Shown here: in pieces, positions 1-7,698 of the stretch
How positions within the stretch are numbered: the stretch's first letter is position 1
Layout of the letters: the number at the start of each line of letters is the position of its first letter
Assembly: GCA_041685075.1 (NCBI GenBank)
Contig: JAWLGN010000008.1
Coordinates: forward strand, 1-42,944
Direction of reading: 5' to 3'
Length of the DNA stretch: 42,944 nt
From: JAMCRM01 sp041685075
GTDB lineage: Bacteria > Acidobacteriota > Terriglobia > Bryobacterales > Bryobacteraceae
Program-made: the position numbers and the translations under genes
The notes under the pieces: model-generated
Database searches by the model: none
The model's input: the letters and a program-made list of their open reading frames with translations, nothing else
Told to the model about the DNA's origin: nothing

Positions 1-573
1 CAGCACGTGGTAAGAGCCCTCGGGCTGCCACCTCAAGTTGGCGTAGAGTTCGTCGTTGGGCTGCGGGAAGGAGGGCTTCATCCCGCGGGTGATGGGGTGT
101 TCCGTGTCCTTGATCTCGACGGTGAAATCGTGGCGCGCGGAGTGATGGCCCTGGTTGGGCCGCCAGTTGCCGCCGCACATTTTCTCGTACTCCTGCCAGC
201 CGTCGAAGGCGGCGGTGGCGAAGTGGAAGACCACCACGCCCTTGCCGGAGCGCACGAAATCCAGCAGGGCGTTTTCGGCGCGCTCGCCCCAGCGCAGTTC
301 GGGACGCCGCCGGTCGTAGTAATTAAGCACCACCACGTCGTAAGGCGCCAGGGTTTCGGGGCCGGCGCCGCGGAACTCTTCGACCACCCGCACCTCGAAG
401 CGGCCGGTTTTTTCCAGCAGCTCGCGTAACCAGGGCGTGTCGGAACGCCAGTTGTGGGCGTTCTGGCCGGTGATGATGAGGGCCTGAAGCTTGGGCGACG
501 CGGGGGCCGGCTGAGCGGCGGGCGCCGGGCGCCACATTGCCAGTGCGAGGGTAAGGGCGGCCAGTAAGCGCAA
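1..573 (-). CDS. Secreted ThuA-domain protein, truncated at window edge
   Basis: The minus strand stays open from a TTG at 573 to the first base of the window, so the 3' end is missing; 191 codons are visible. The TTG is chosen because GGAGG (583-579) sits 5 nt upstream and no ATG lies nearby. The N-terminus is a signal peptide (LRLLAALTLALA, then an Ala/Pro-rich stretch). The mature part begins LQALIITGQNAHNW and continues with a strand ending VVVLNYYD and then VVVFHFA and GHHSARHDF, which fits the ThuA-like (trehalose-utilisation, class I glutamine-amidotransferase-like) fold. Such proteins occur in secreted sugar-metabolism contexts of Acidobacteria and Planctomycetes, but their reaction is not well established. 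The family is fairly secure; function is unknown. Confidence 0.8.
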   Translation of the reverse strand, partial: MRLLAALTLALAMWRPAPAAQPAPASPKLQALIITGQNAHNWRSDTPWLRELLEKTGRFEVRVVEEFRGAGPETLAPYDVVVLNYYDRRRPELRWGERAENALLDFVRSGKGVVVFHFATAAFDGWQEYEKMCGGNWRPNQGHHSARHDFTVEIKDTEHPITRGMKPSFPQPNDELYANLRWQPEGSYHVL

Positions 574-877
574 GATATCCTCCTTTTAACGAACGATAAT
601 TATACCGGAAACCCGCCGATTGGCGTCCACCGGCAATCCATTTCGCCAGCGCGTTGGAGGCGGGCCGGATGGCCCGGTGTTTACCCGGGCCGGCAGCGTG
701 CTGTTCAATACTGTTTCCGGCCATCCTGCTCTCCTTGCCCTCCCGCTGGCCCCTCAATCTCCTGTAGGCTGTTCAATAGACGGCGCGTCGAAGATCCTCC
801 GCCTGCGTCCTATTCAGCACCGCTTCGTACTATCGGCCGCGCCGGTGAGGAGCCCACATCGTGGAGGAAAGAGGCGT
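574..877. other. 304-nt divergent intergenic region (ThuA gene / Crp-Fnr gene)
   Basis: No convincing gene lies here: the upstream extension of the regulator's reading frame has no protein-like composition. The stretch holds the ThuA promoter, a 7-bp stem (GGCCCGG 671-677 with CCGGGCC 685-691, 7-nt loop), and an 11-nt direct repeat GCTGTTCAATA at 700-710 and 768-778. The repeat spacing of 68 bp is between six and seven helical turns, so the copies could be regulator sites, possibly for the Crp/Fnr protein encoded next to them, but they do not resemble the standard TGTGA or TTGAT half-sites. Confidence 0.5.
599..629 (-). promoter_or_regulatory. Candidate promoter of the ThuA gene
   Basis: On the minus strand a perfect TATAAT lies at 604-599 with TGGACG (4 of 6 matches to the -35 consensus) at 629-624, a 19-nt spacer. 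Transcription would begin near 592, giving a leader of about 20 nt that contains the GGAGG and TTG start. The -10 match is strong; the -35 match and its spacing are only moderate. Confidence 0.5.
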
Positions 878-1612
878 ATGAACGGGGCCCGACAGCCTGC
901 TACCCGGCGAACCGAAGATGCCCTGGTATACCTGCCGCACAAGCCGGTGGTGGAGTACCGCCGCGGCCAGTTGATCTACGACGAAAGCCAGCCTTCGAAT
1001 GGTATCTACCTGGTGGTACGGGGCAGGGTGAAAACCTCGGTTCCGACCGAAGACGGCAGCCAGACGGTGATCGAAATCTTTGCCGCGGAAGACTTCTTCG
1101 GGGAGAGCGGGTTGCTAAACCTGCAGCACCGCGGCGAATCGGCGACGGCGCTGGAGAACACCGCCCTCATGTCCTGGAGCACGGCCGAGATTGAGGAGCA
1201 GGTGGACCGTCAGCCCAAGCTGGGGGTGGCGCTCATCCAGACCCTGGTGGAGCGCTGCCTGGATTTCGAAGAACGCCTGCAGAGCTTTGCGTTGGACAAG
1301 ACCCCGGAGCGCATCATGCGTGCGCTGCTTCGTTTCGCCCATCGTTTCGGCTCCCGCGGCGAGGACGGCGCGGTGCGCATCCCGCCGATGACCCATCAGC
1401 TCATCTCCGAGTACGTAGGCACGTCTCGCGAGATCGTCACTTTCCAGATGAACCGCCTGCGGCAGGATGGCTTCATCAGCTACTCCCGCAGGGGGATCGA
1501 AGTACGGGTGGAGGCGCTGGCCGACCATCTGCGCCGGATCACGGAGCCGCAACTGTGGCGCATCGCCGGGGGAGGGGAGGTAGCGGGGCAGCCTGGAATG
1601 CCGCCCCGCTGA
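878..1612 (+). CDS. Crp/Fnr-family transcriptional regulator
   Basis: A 244-residue cytoplasmic DNA-binding protein. The N-terminal half is a cyclic-nucleotide-binding beta-roll (YRRGQLIYDESQPSNGIYLVV, then FFGESGLLNL and ATALENTALMSW); a long dimerisation helix follows (DFEERLQSFALDKTPERI), and the C-terminal winged helix contains LISEYVGTSREIVTFQMNRLRQDGFI, the typical Crp recognition helix region. No Fnr-type N-terminal cysteine cluster is present, so an iron-sulfur oxygen sensor is unlikely; the effector is unknown. ATG 878 is preferred over in-frame codons further upstream because GGAGGAAAGAGG precedes it and the upstream translation does not look like protein. The stop codon overlaps a hairpin shared with the convergent gene. 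Confidence 0.85.
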   Translation: MNGARQPATRRTEDALVYLPHKPVVEYRRGQLIYDESQPSNGIYLVVRGRVKTSVPTEDGSQTVIEIFAAEDFFGESGLLNLQHRGESATALENTALMSWSTAEIEEQVDRQPKLGVALIQTLVERCLDFEERLQSFALDKTPERIMRALLRFAHRFGSRGEDGAVRIPPMTHQLISEYVGTSREIVTFQMNRLRQDGFISYSRRGIEVRVEALADHLRRITEPQLWRIAGGGEVAGQPGMPPR

Positions 1613-1642
1613 CGAGGAGATGAGCTGCCCTTAGCGGGGCAG
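1582..1642. terminator. Candidate bidirectional terminator hairpins
   Basis: Two hairpins lie between the convergent Crp/Fnr and malectin genes: AGCGGGGC (1582-1589) pairs with GCCCCGCT (1603-1610), and CTGCCC (1625-1630) pairs with GGGCAG (1637-1642). The motif AGCGGGGCAG is directly repeated at 1582 and 1633, so alternative pairings are possible. No T-run follows either stem, so termination would be of the weak or U-independent kind. Confidence 0.4.
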
Positions 1643-4600
1643 GATCACAAAGGCGCCAAAGCGGATGCCGGTGTGTTCCGGGATCACCGGGACGTTGCCC
1701 ACCGGGCGGGCCTTGGCAGTCGAGGTCATGGGAACGGCAATGGTGCCGCCGTGAAAGGTTCCGGCTGCCACCGGCGGCCCGAAGAAGTTCTGGGCGTCGC
1801 GGACTTCATACTCCGCCCCGATTTTAAGCACGCCGGAGACATCGGCATCGACGGCACTCCTGCGGTCCCAGTTGTAGACTACGATGTGCCCGCGCCCCGC
1901 TTCGTACTTGTTGGGGCGGACAAAGACCCATACGCCGGAGGGCGCGGCGCTGGAATAGGTGCTGTGGCCGTCCTTGCCGGTGGCCGCTTTCCAGCTCGAG
2001 AAACTGCATCCCTTGGCGGCGTAGTTGAACTTGCCCGAGCCGTAGTAGCGGTTCTGGTCCCATGCGTAGCCGGAGAGGCTCTGGCCGCTCAAGGTTCTGA
2101 GCAACACTTCCAGCCCGGAATCGGCATAGACGGTGTTGCCGGTGAAGGTGGCGCGGTTCCAGTTCCACACCTCCAGGGTAGGGCCGCCTCCTATCCAGTA
2201 GTTGCCGGTGGAGACGAGGGTTCCGTTGGCGCTGCTCCAGCTCCAGCCGAGGCGTGAATAACCGCGGCTGCGTTCGGGGTCGTGCCAGGTGTAGTTGCCC
2301 CGCAGCGTGATCTTGTCGAGGAAGCGGCCTCCCGCGAACAGGATGTTATCCACCAGCTTGCTGTCATGGGAGAGCGAGCCGTTGTTGAAGACGATGTTGC
2401 CTTCGGCGGTGATCTCCTCGACGGGCGCTTCTCCGGAACCGTAGGCCTGAATGCCCAGGCCGAACTGGTCGAAGATGATGTTGTCGGTGAGCAGCCGCGG
2501 GTTGCCGGCGAGATTCTGGGTGTAGATGCCGTGGCCGTGGCCCCGGTCGGCCGAACCGTTCTGGAAACCGTTGTAGTAGATCAGGTTGCCGTGCGCCTCG
2601 GTTTCGCCGGTGGCATGGCGCCAGAAGCCTATGCCCTGGGTGCAATCGTGGAGGATCATGTTGATGATCCGGACCCCTACACTGTTTTCGTAGGTCACGA
2701 AGCACTCCGGCGGACCGCTGGAGGTGCGGCTGGTGCCGGTATTGGTGACCTCCAGGCCCCAGTACCAGGTGTAGGGCGAGTAGGTGGCGATGCCGCCCCG
2801 GACGGTGGCGCGTTCGCCGGGATAGGCGCGCACCACGATGGGAGCGCCGGGGGCGCCGGCCAGGCGGCTGTCGGTGTATTTGCCGTTGTTGCCGTAGGTG
2901 CCGCCGCGGACCCAGATGGTGTCGCCCGGCTCGACGGCCTTCGGGCCGGCAAGCGCCGTGGCGAGATCCCAGGGGCGCGACTTGCTGCCGTCGCCGGTGG
3001 GAGATCCGTTGGGTCCGACGTACCATTGATTGCCTGTGGACGGCAGCGGAGGATCCTCCGGGGCTTCGAGCGTGAGGGTCACGTTCACGGTGCGGGGAGA
3101 ACCGGCCGCGCCCGCGCTGGTGACCGTAATGGCGGCGTGATGCGTGCCCGGGGCCAGCCCGGCGGTATCGACCCGGACTTCTACGCTGGAAGGCGCGGTG
3201 CCCGAGGCGGCGGAGAGGCTCAGCCAGGAGTGAGCATCCACCGCCGTCCAGCTCAGGTGCCCGCCGCCGGCTTCGGTGATGCTCAGGCTGCGGGGCGCCG
3301 GAGCGGTGCCCCCGGCCGTGCCGCTGAAGTTCAGGCTGAGCGGCGAGACGCGCAACTCCGGTAACACCACGCCGGAGATCGAGAGGTTGACTTCCACGAC
3401 TTTAGGCGAACCGGCGGCCTGCGCCGATACCGTGAGCTTTCCGGTGTAGTTGCCCGAAGCCATGCCGGCAGGGTTTACCGCCACGGCGATGGTGGCGTTG
3501 CCGGTTCCCGAACTCGGGGATACGGCCAGCCATGGCGCGTCGGATGCGGCCGACCAGCTCAGCTCGCCGGAGCCGGGGTTGATCACTTCCACCTGCTGCG
3601 GTTCCGGAGCGGCGCCGCCCAGGCTGGCGAAACTGAGGTTGGCGGTGGAGAGACTCAGCACCGGCCCGCCGGTATCGACGGGGCTCTCTTCCGGGCCTGT
3701 GCCGGTGGGGGTGAAATCGGCGGAGGTGGTGAGCAGCAGCTTATCGAGGGTGAAGCCGTCCTCGCGCATCCACACGTTCACGACGTGCACGCCGGCGTTG
3801 GGCACTTCGAGCATCGCGCGCCCGGTGTAATCCATCTGGTGGCCGGACCACGCCCATTCCCGGGCCGGGAACTGGGAAAGCGCTTCGCCCGAAGGCGTGG
3901 GGATGCCGTCGAGCGCCACGTTGATGGAGTCGTCCGCCGGTCCTGTGGAGTAGCAGCGCACCCAGACGTAGTAGGTGCCGGGACGGGAAAACTTGACGTT
4001 GTAGCGCAGCTCGGGGCTGGTGCCGGTGTAGCCGCTGGCGAGGCTGACGCCGCTGTTGGGCAGGGCCGTAAGGGCGGCGCGACCGGAGTAGCCGGCGCGG
4101 CTGGTGTTGGGCACCCAGCGGTGCTCGCGATCTACGATCTGGCCGTTCTCGGCTTCGATGACCACCTGCCCGCCAACCTCGAGATACACGGGACCGGTGG
4201 CGGTGACGGGGTTCACCGTGATCTGCGCCAGGGCGGTGACCGAGGGATCGGCCACGCTGGTGGCGGTGATGGTGACGACCGTGGGGGCGGTTACCAGCGG
4301 GGCGGTGAACAGGCCCGTCTCCGAGATGGAGCCGGCAGTGGCGGTCCAGGTCACCCGGGTGTCGCTGGTGCCCTTCACCTCGGAGGCCAGTTGCAGGGTG
4401 AGGCCGCTGGTCACGGCGGCCGAGGTGGGGTGCACGGAGAGCAGCACGGGGGTTTTCAGCTCGACCCTGGCGCTCGCCGTGCGGCTTGGGTCGGCCACGC
4501 TCGAAGCCGCTACCGTGGCGACCCCGGGGGCGCTGATCACCGCGGGCGCGGTGTAGAGTCCCGAGGGCGTGATGGAGCCCGGCGAGGCGCTCCAGGTGAC

Positions 4601-5239
4601 CGCGGTGTTCCCCGTGCCTTCCACCGTGGCGGTGAACTGCTGGGTTTGGCCGGCGGTTAGCGATACTTCGGCCGGATTCACCGAAATCGTGACATGGCTC
4701 GGCTCCAGCATCAGGGCGCTGACGGTGCCGTAGTTCACCACGCCTTGGAAGTCGATGCGCACGGCACCATCAGTGGCCTCGACCCAGAATTCCTTGTCCA
4801 GCGCGGCACGGGCGGGCACTTCTGCCAGAATGTCGAAGTTGCTGAGGACCCGCCGGCCGTTCACGGAGACGTGAAACACGCGGTCGCCCCGGTTCCAGTA
4901 GCGCCACTCGGCGAATTTCAGGGTCAGCTTGTAGCTGCCGTTGGGTGCCGGGATGTTGTAGGAGAAGTTGCCGTAGAGGCCGTAGCGGGTAGTGCGGTAG
5001 AGGTAGGTTTCGGAGGTGTTGGCAATGGTTTCTGTGGCATAGCCGCCGTCGCCGCCGGTGAAGTAGCGGTCCGTCAGCCAGACGGAGCCATCGCTTGCGG
5101 TGTAGTTGGTGCGGGCGTTGCCGCAGGTGATGCGGATGGGTTGTTGGGCTGCCAGCGAGAATGCCGCCGGCCCGGCCGCCAGCAGCATGGTGGTGACGAA
5201 CATCAGCGAGCCCGCACCACGCGAACGAACGATTGACAT
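1631..5239 (-). CDS. Secreted malectin / Ig-like / BACON / beta-helix multidomain protein
   Basis: A 1202-residue exported protein. Order: signal peptide (about 1-31, ending FSLAA); malectin domain (about 34-182); two Ig-like modules of the VSLTAGQTQQFTATVEG...VTWSAS type (about 184-343); a carbohydrate-binding-like module beginning VVIEAENG (about 347-505); two BACON-like modules, each with LSW(S/T)A and WL.(V/L)S (about 520-725); and a right-handed beta-helix of the pectate-lyase/DUF1565 type starting at NQWYVGPNGSPTGDG (about 740-1140), with a conserved C-terminal tail ending GAFVILPR. The role is probably binding or cleavage of extracellular polysaccharide, but I see no recognisable catalytic motif. 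AAGGGA lies 6 nt before ATG 5239. The malectin and helix parts are close paralogues of the neighbouring 664-residue protein. Confidence 0.8.
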   Translation of the reverse strand: MSIVRSRGAGSLMFVTTMLLAAGPAAFSLAAQQPIRITCGNARTNYTASDGSVWLTDRYFTGGDGGYATETIANTSETYLYRTTRYGLYGNFSYNIPAPNGSYKLTLKFAEWRYWNRGDRVFHVSVNGRRVLSNFDILAEVPARAALDKEFWVEATDGAVRIDFQGVVNYGTVSALMLEPSHVTISVNPAEVSLTAGQTQQFTATVEGTGNTAVTWSASPGSITPSGLYTAPAVISAPGVATVAASSVADPSRTASARVELKTPVLLSVHPTSAAVTSGLTLQLASEVKGTSDTRVTWTATAGSISETGLFTAPLVTAPTVVTITATSVADPSVTALAQITVNPVTATGPVYLEVGGQVVIEAENGQIVDREHRWVPNTSRAGYSGRAALTALPNSGVSLASGYTGTSPELRYNVKFSRPGTYYVWVRCYSTGPADDSINVALDGIPTPSGEALSQFPAREWAWSGHQMDYTGRAMLEVPNAGVHVVNVWMREDGFTLDKLLLTTSADFTPTGTGPEESPVDTGGPVLSLSTANLSFASLGGAAPEPQQVEVINPGSGELSWSAASDAPWLAVSPSSGTGNATIAVAVNPAGMASGNYTGKLTVSAQAAGSPKVVEVNLSISGVVLPELRVSPLSLNFSGTAGGTAPAPRSLSITEAGGGHLSWTAVDAHSWLSLSAASGTAPSSVEVRVDTAGLAPGTHHAAITVTSAGAAGSPRTVNVTLTLEAPEDPPLPSTGNQWYVGPNGSPTGDGSKSRPWDLATALAGPKAVEPGDTIWVRGGTYGNNGKYTDSRLAGAPGAPIVVRAYPGERATVRGGIATYSPYTWYWGLEVTNTGTSRTSSGPPECFVTYENSVGVRIINMILHDCTQGIGFWRHATGETEAHGNLIYYNGFQNGSADRGHGHGIYTQNLAGNPRLLTDNIIFDQFGLGIQAYGSGEAPVEEITAEGNIVFNNGSLSHDSKLVDNILFAGGRFLDKITLRGNYTWHDPERSRGYSRLGWSWSSANGTLVSTGNYWIGGGPTLEVWNWNRATFTGNTVYADSGLEVLLRTLSGQSLSGYAWDQNRYYGSGKFNYAAKGCSFSSWKAATGKDGHSTYSSAAPSGVWVFVRPNKYEAGRGHIVVYNWDRRSAVDADVSGVLKIGAEYEVRDAQNFFGPPVAAGTFHGGTIAVPMTSTAKARPVGNVPVIPEHTGIRFGAFVILPR

Positions 5240-5369
5240 AGAGATCCCTTGCGTCTGTTGCCTGCAACTGCCGGACGATACGAAGAGGATCAGGCTGCCA
5301 GCGGCTCCAGGGGCGGGACGGGGAAGTTCTGGCGCGAGCCCTCGCCAGTCGTATCGAATAGTACAATAC

Positions 5370-5386
5370 TACTGTACGTAACAGTA
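5370..5386. promoter_or_regulatory. Palindromic operator-like site upstream of the 1202-aa gene
   Basis: TACTGTACGTAACAGTA is an inverted repeat with 6-bp arms and a 5-nt centre. It sits in an unusually AT-rich island about 140 bp before the malectin gene start. On the minus strand it lies inside the spacer of a candidate promoter TTGTAA-18-TAGTAT, so a bound repressor would block transcription. The CTGT-N5-ACAG spacing differs from the N8 of an enterobacterial LexA box. The cognate regulator is unknown. Confidence 0.45.
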
Positions 5387-5473
5387 CCATTACAACGGGG
5401 GAGTTACAAAGCGGGAGCGGCGGGGAATGCAGAAGGAGTTTGGGCTGTGGGGCAGCGCTGGCGGGTCCGGGTT

Positions 5474-5506
5474 TTGCCGGCGCGCGCGGGGAGCACGCGC
5501 CGGCAA
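5474..5506. terminator. Hairpin downstream of the 664-aa malectin gene
   Basis: TTGCCGGCGCG (5474-5484) is perfectly complementary to CGCGCCGGCAA (5496-5506), an 11-bp GC-rich stem with an 11-nt loop. It begins 10 nt beyond the stop codon of the minus-strand gene ending at 5516. There is no downstream U-tract, so it is either a U-independent terminator or an RNA-stabilising hairpin. Confidence 0.5.
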
Positions 5507-5515
5507 GCCGGTTGG

Positions 5516-7510
5516 TTACCTGGTGAGCACTACGAAGGCGCCGAATTCGGCGGTGGTGTGGCGCGGGGAAGTGGGAACGCCGCCCACGGCGTCGGCGGCC
5601 CGCAGCCCGGCCATGGGGATCGCTACCTTGCCCCCGTTGTAGGTGCCGGTGGCGACGGGGTGGCCGAAGAAGTCCTGCGCGTCACGAATCTCGTAGCGCG
5701 CGCCCCGCTGTAGCACGCCGGAGAGGTCCACTTCCACCGAGCTGCGCTGATCCCAGTTGTAAACCACGATGTTGCCGCGCCCGGCCTCGTACTTGTTGGG
5801 GCGGACGAAGGCCCAGACGCCGCTGGGAGCGCCGGGAGTATAGGTGCTGTCCCGGTCCAGACCCGCGGCGCGCCAGGCCGTCCAGCTTTCGTTGGACCGT
5901 CCCAGCCGGAACCTGGCCGAGCCGAAGTAGCGGTTGTTCCTCCACTCGTAGGAAGCGGGGTTCTGGTTGCCGGTGGTTTGCAGCATCACCATCAACATGT
6001 CGCGGCCGTAAATGGTATTGCCGGTGAAGGTGGCGCGGTTCCAGTTCCACAACTCGATCACCGATTCGCCGCCGATCCAGTAGTTGCCGCGCGCCACGAC
6101 GTTGTGGTTGACATCGCTCCAGGGCCATCCCAGGCGCGAGTAGCCGTCGTTCTCATCGGGGGTGTGATAGGTGTAGTTGTCCGTAACGGTGATATTGCGG
6201 AGGCCCGCGCCGCCGGCGAAGAGGATGTTGTCCACATGGATTCCGTCCTTGGAGATGGCGCCGTTGTTGAAGACGATGTTGCCGTCGGCGACGATGTTCT
6301 CGACGAAGGCGCTGCCGGAGCCATAGGCCTGGATGCCCAGCCCGAACTGGCTGAAGATGATGTTGTCGCTGATAGTTTTGGTGCCGTTGCGGTTCTGGAC
6401 GTAGATGCCGTGGCCGTGGCCGCGGGAGTCGCCCTGGTAGCCGTTGTAGTAGATCAGGTTGCCGTGGGCTTCGGCGTCGCGGGCGGGCGTCCAGAAGCCG
6501 ATGCCCTGGGAGCAGTCATGCAGCACCAGGTTGATGAGCTTCACGCCGGTGCTGCCGTCGTAGGTGCAGACGCACTCGGGCGCGGAGCGCCCCTCGCCGC
6601 GGTGGGTCTTGGAGTTGGTGATTTCAAACCCCCAATACCAGGTGTACGGCGAGTAGGTGGCCAGGCCGCCGTCGATGGTGGCGCGTTCTCCCGGGTACTG
6701 GCGCACGATGACGGGTTTGGCGGAGGTGCCTTTCAGCCGGCTGTGGAAGATGGTGCGGCTGTCGCCGTAAGTGCCGCTGCGGAGCCAGATGGTGTCGCCG
6801 GGCCGTACCGATGAGGGGCCCGCGAGCGCGGTGGCGAGGTCCCAGGGGTTGGAACGGCTGCCGTCGCCGTGGGGGGAACCGTTGGGGGCGGCGTACCATT
6901 GATTGCCGGAGCCGGCCGCGGGTGGCGGAGGCGGGTTGCCGGGCGCGGGTACGGGTTCGGGCAAGGGCGAGGCGTGGCCGGACGGCTCCACCACGATGGC
7001 GCTCACCGCGCCGCGCCCCCGCACCTTGGTGAAGCGGATGTCGAGCACGCCGCCATCGGCCCGCACAAGAAAGGACTTGTCCAGGGCGGTGGCCGGCGGC
7101 ACTTCGGCCAGAATGTCGAAGTTCGTCAGCACCGGGGCGCCGTTGACCGTAACGTTGAAAACACGCTCCCCAGGGCGAGTGCAACTGGTTTCGGCAAACT
7201 TCAAGGTGAGCTTGTAAGTTCCGTTAGCTACGGGAATACGGTAGCTGAAGTCGGTGTAAAGGCCCGCGCGGCCGGTGGCGTAAAGATAGGAGTCATCGGT
7301 ACCGGCGATGCGCCCACCGTAGTAAGTCGTACCGCCGAGTTGAAAATAGCGGTCGGTCTGGTACTCGACACCGGAAGATGTTACGTAGTTGCGTGTGGCG
7401 CCCCCCGCGGTGATCCGGATGGTACTCTGCTGCGCGCCGGCCCGCTGCGCAGCCGGCCAGGCCGCGAACAGGCACCCCGCTAATAACACACTCCACCTGT
7501 GAATCCTCAT
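5516..7510 (-). CDS. Secreted malectin / beta-helix protein
   Basis: A 664-residue exported protein: signal peptide (about 1-26, ending QRAGAQ), a malectin-type domain (about 29-180, with FAETSCTRPGERVFNVTVNG), a short Pro-rich linker (PVPAPGNPPPPPAAG), then a right-handed beta-helix beginning NQWYAAPNGSPHGDG and rich in Asn-turn motifs such as GNIVFNNG and NYWIGG. Except for the linker it is collinear with the ends of the 1202-residue neighbour, pointing to tandem duplication followed by gain or loss of the central modules. Malectin-type domains bind di- or oligosaccharides, so an extracellular glycan target is likely; catalysis is unproven. GAGGAG lies 13 nt before ATG 7510, farther than usual. 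Confidence 0.8.
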   Translation of the reverse strand: MRIHRWSVLLAGCLFAAWPAAQRAGAQQSTIRITAGGATRNYVTSSGVEYQTDRYFQLGGTTYYGGRIAGTDDSYLYATGRAGLYTDFSYRIPVANGTYKLTLKFAETSCTRPGERVFNVTVNGAPVLTNFDILAEVPPATALDKSFLVRADGGVLDIRFTKVRGRGAVSAIVVEPSGHASPLPEPVPAPGNPPPPPAAGSGNQWYAAPNGSPHGDGSRSNPWDLATALAGPSSVRPGDTIWLRSGTYGDSRTIFHSRLKGTSAKPVIVRQYPGERATIDGGLATYSPYTWYWGFEITNSKTHRGEGRSAPECVCTYDGSTGVKLINLVLHDCSQGIGFWTPARDAEAHGNLIYYNGYQGDSRGHGHGIYVQNRNGTKTISDNIIFSQFGLGIQAYGSGSAFVENIVADGNIVFNNGAISKDGIHVDNILFAGGAGLRNITVTDNYTYHTPDENDGYSRLGWPWSDVNHNVVARGNYWIGGESVIELWNWNRATFTGNTIYGRDMLMVMLQTTGNQNPASYEWRNNRYFGSARFRLGRSNESWTAWRAAGLDRDSTYTPGAPSGVWAFVRPNKYEAGRGNIVVYNWDQRSSVEVDLSGVLQRGARYEIRDAQDFFGHPVATGTYNGGKVAIPMAGLRAADAVGGVPTSPRHTTAEFGAFVVLTR

Positions 7511-7594
7511 TCTGGGTTTTTGGCTCCTCGATCTGAATTGTTGGGCTGAAGTGGGCGCGAACCAGCCGGTTCAGAGTGTTACCTGGAGTTGTGA

Positions 7595-7610
7595 GAGAAC
7601 GCGCGTTCTC
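7595..7610. promoter_or_regulatory. 16-bp perfect palindrome upstream of the 664-aa gene
   Basis: GAGAACGCGCGTTCTC is a perfect palindrome 85 nt upstream of the ATG at 7510 and 89 nt beyond the end of the upstream phosphoesterase gene. Its location in a short intergenic region suggests an operator or a self-pairing RNA element. It differs from the palindrome before the paralogous gene, so the two paralogues may be regulated separately. Confidence 0.4.
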
Positions 7611-7698
7611 GCGGCGCGCTTGTCCGTTAATTCACAAGGAGATCTTAGCGCGATGTGCGTTCCGATGCAAGAGCTGGGAGGCGTTTACTTTTCTGCTG

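Noticed and set aside
1673..5236. Several plus-strand open frames antisense to the malectin protein gene.
   Set aside because: Low-complexity translations with no domain or ribosome-binding signal; they mirror the minus-strand coding frame.
5370..5386. LexA box.
   Set aside because: The CTGT and ACAG half-sites are separated by 5 nt, not the 8 nt of the enterobacterial site, and the downstream gene is not an SOS gene.
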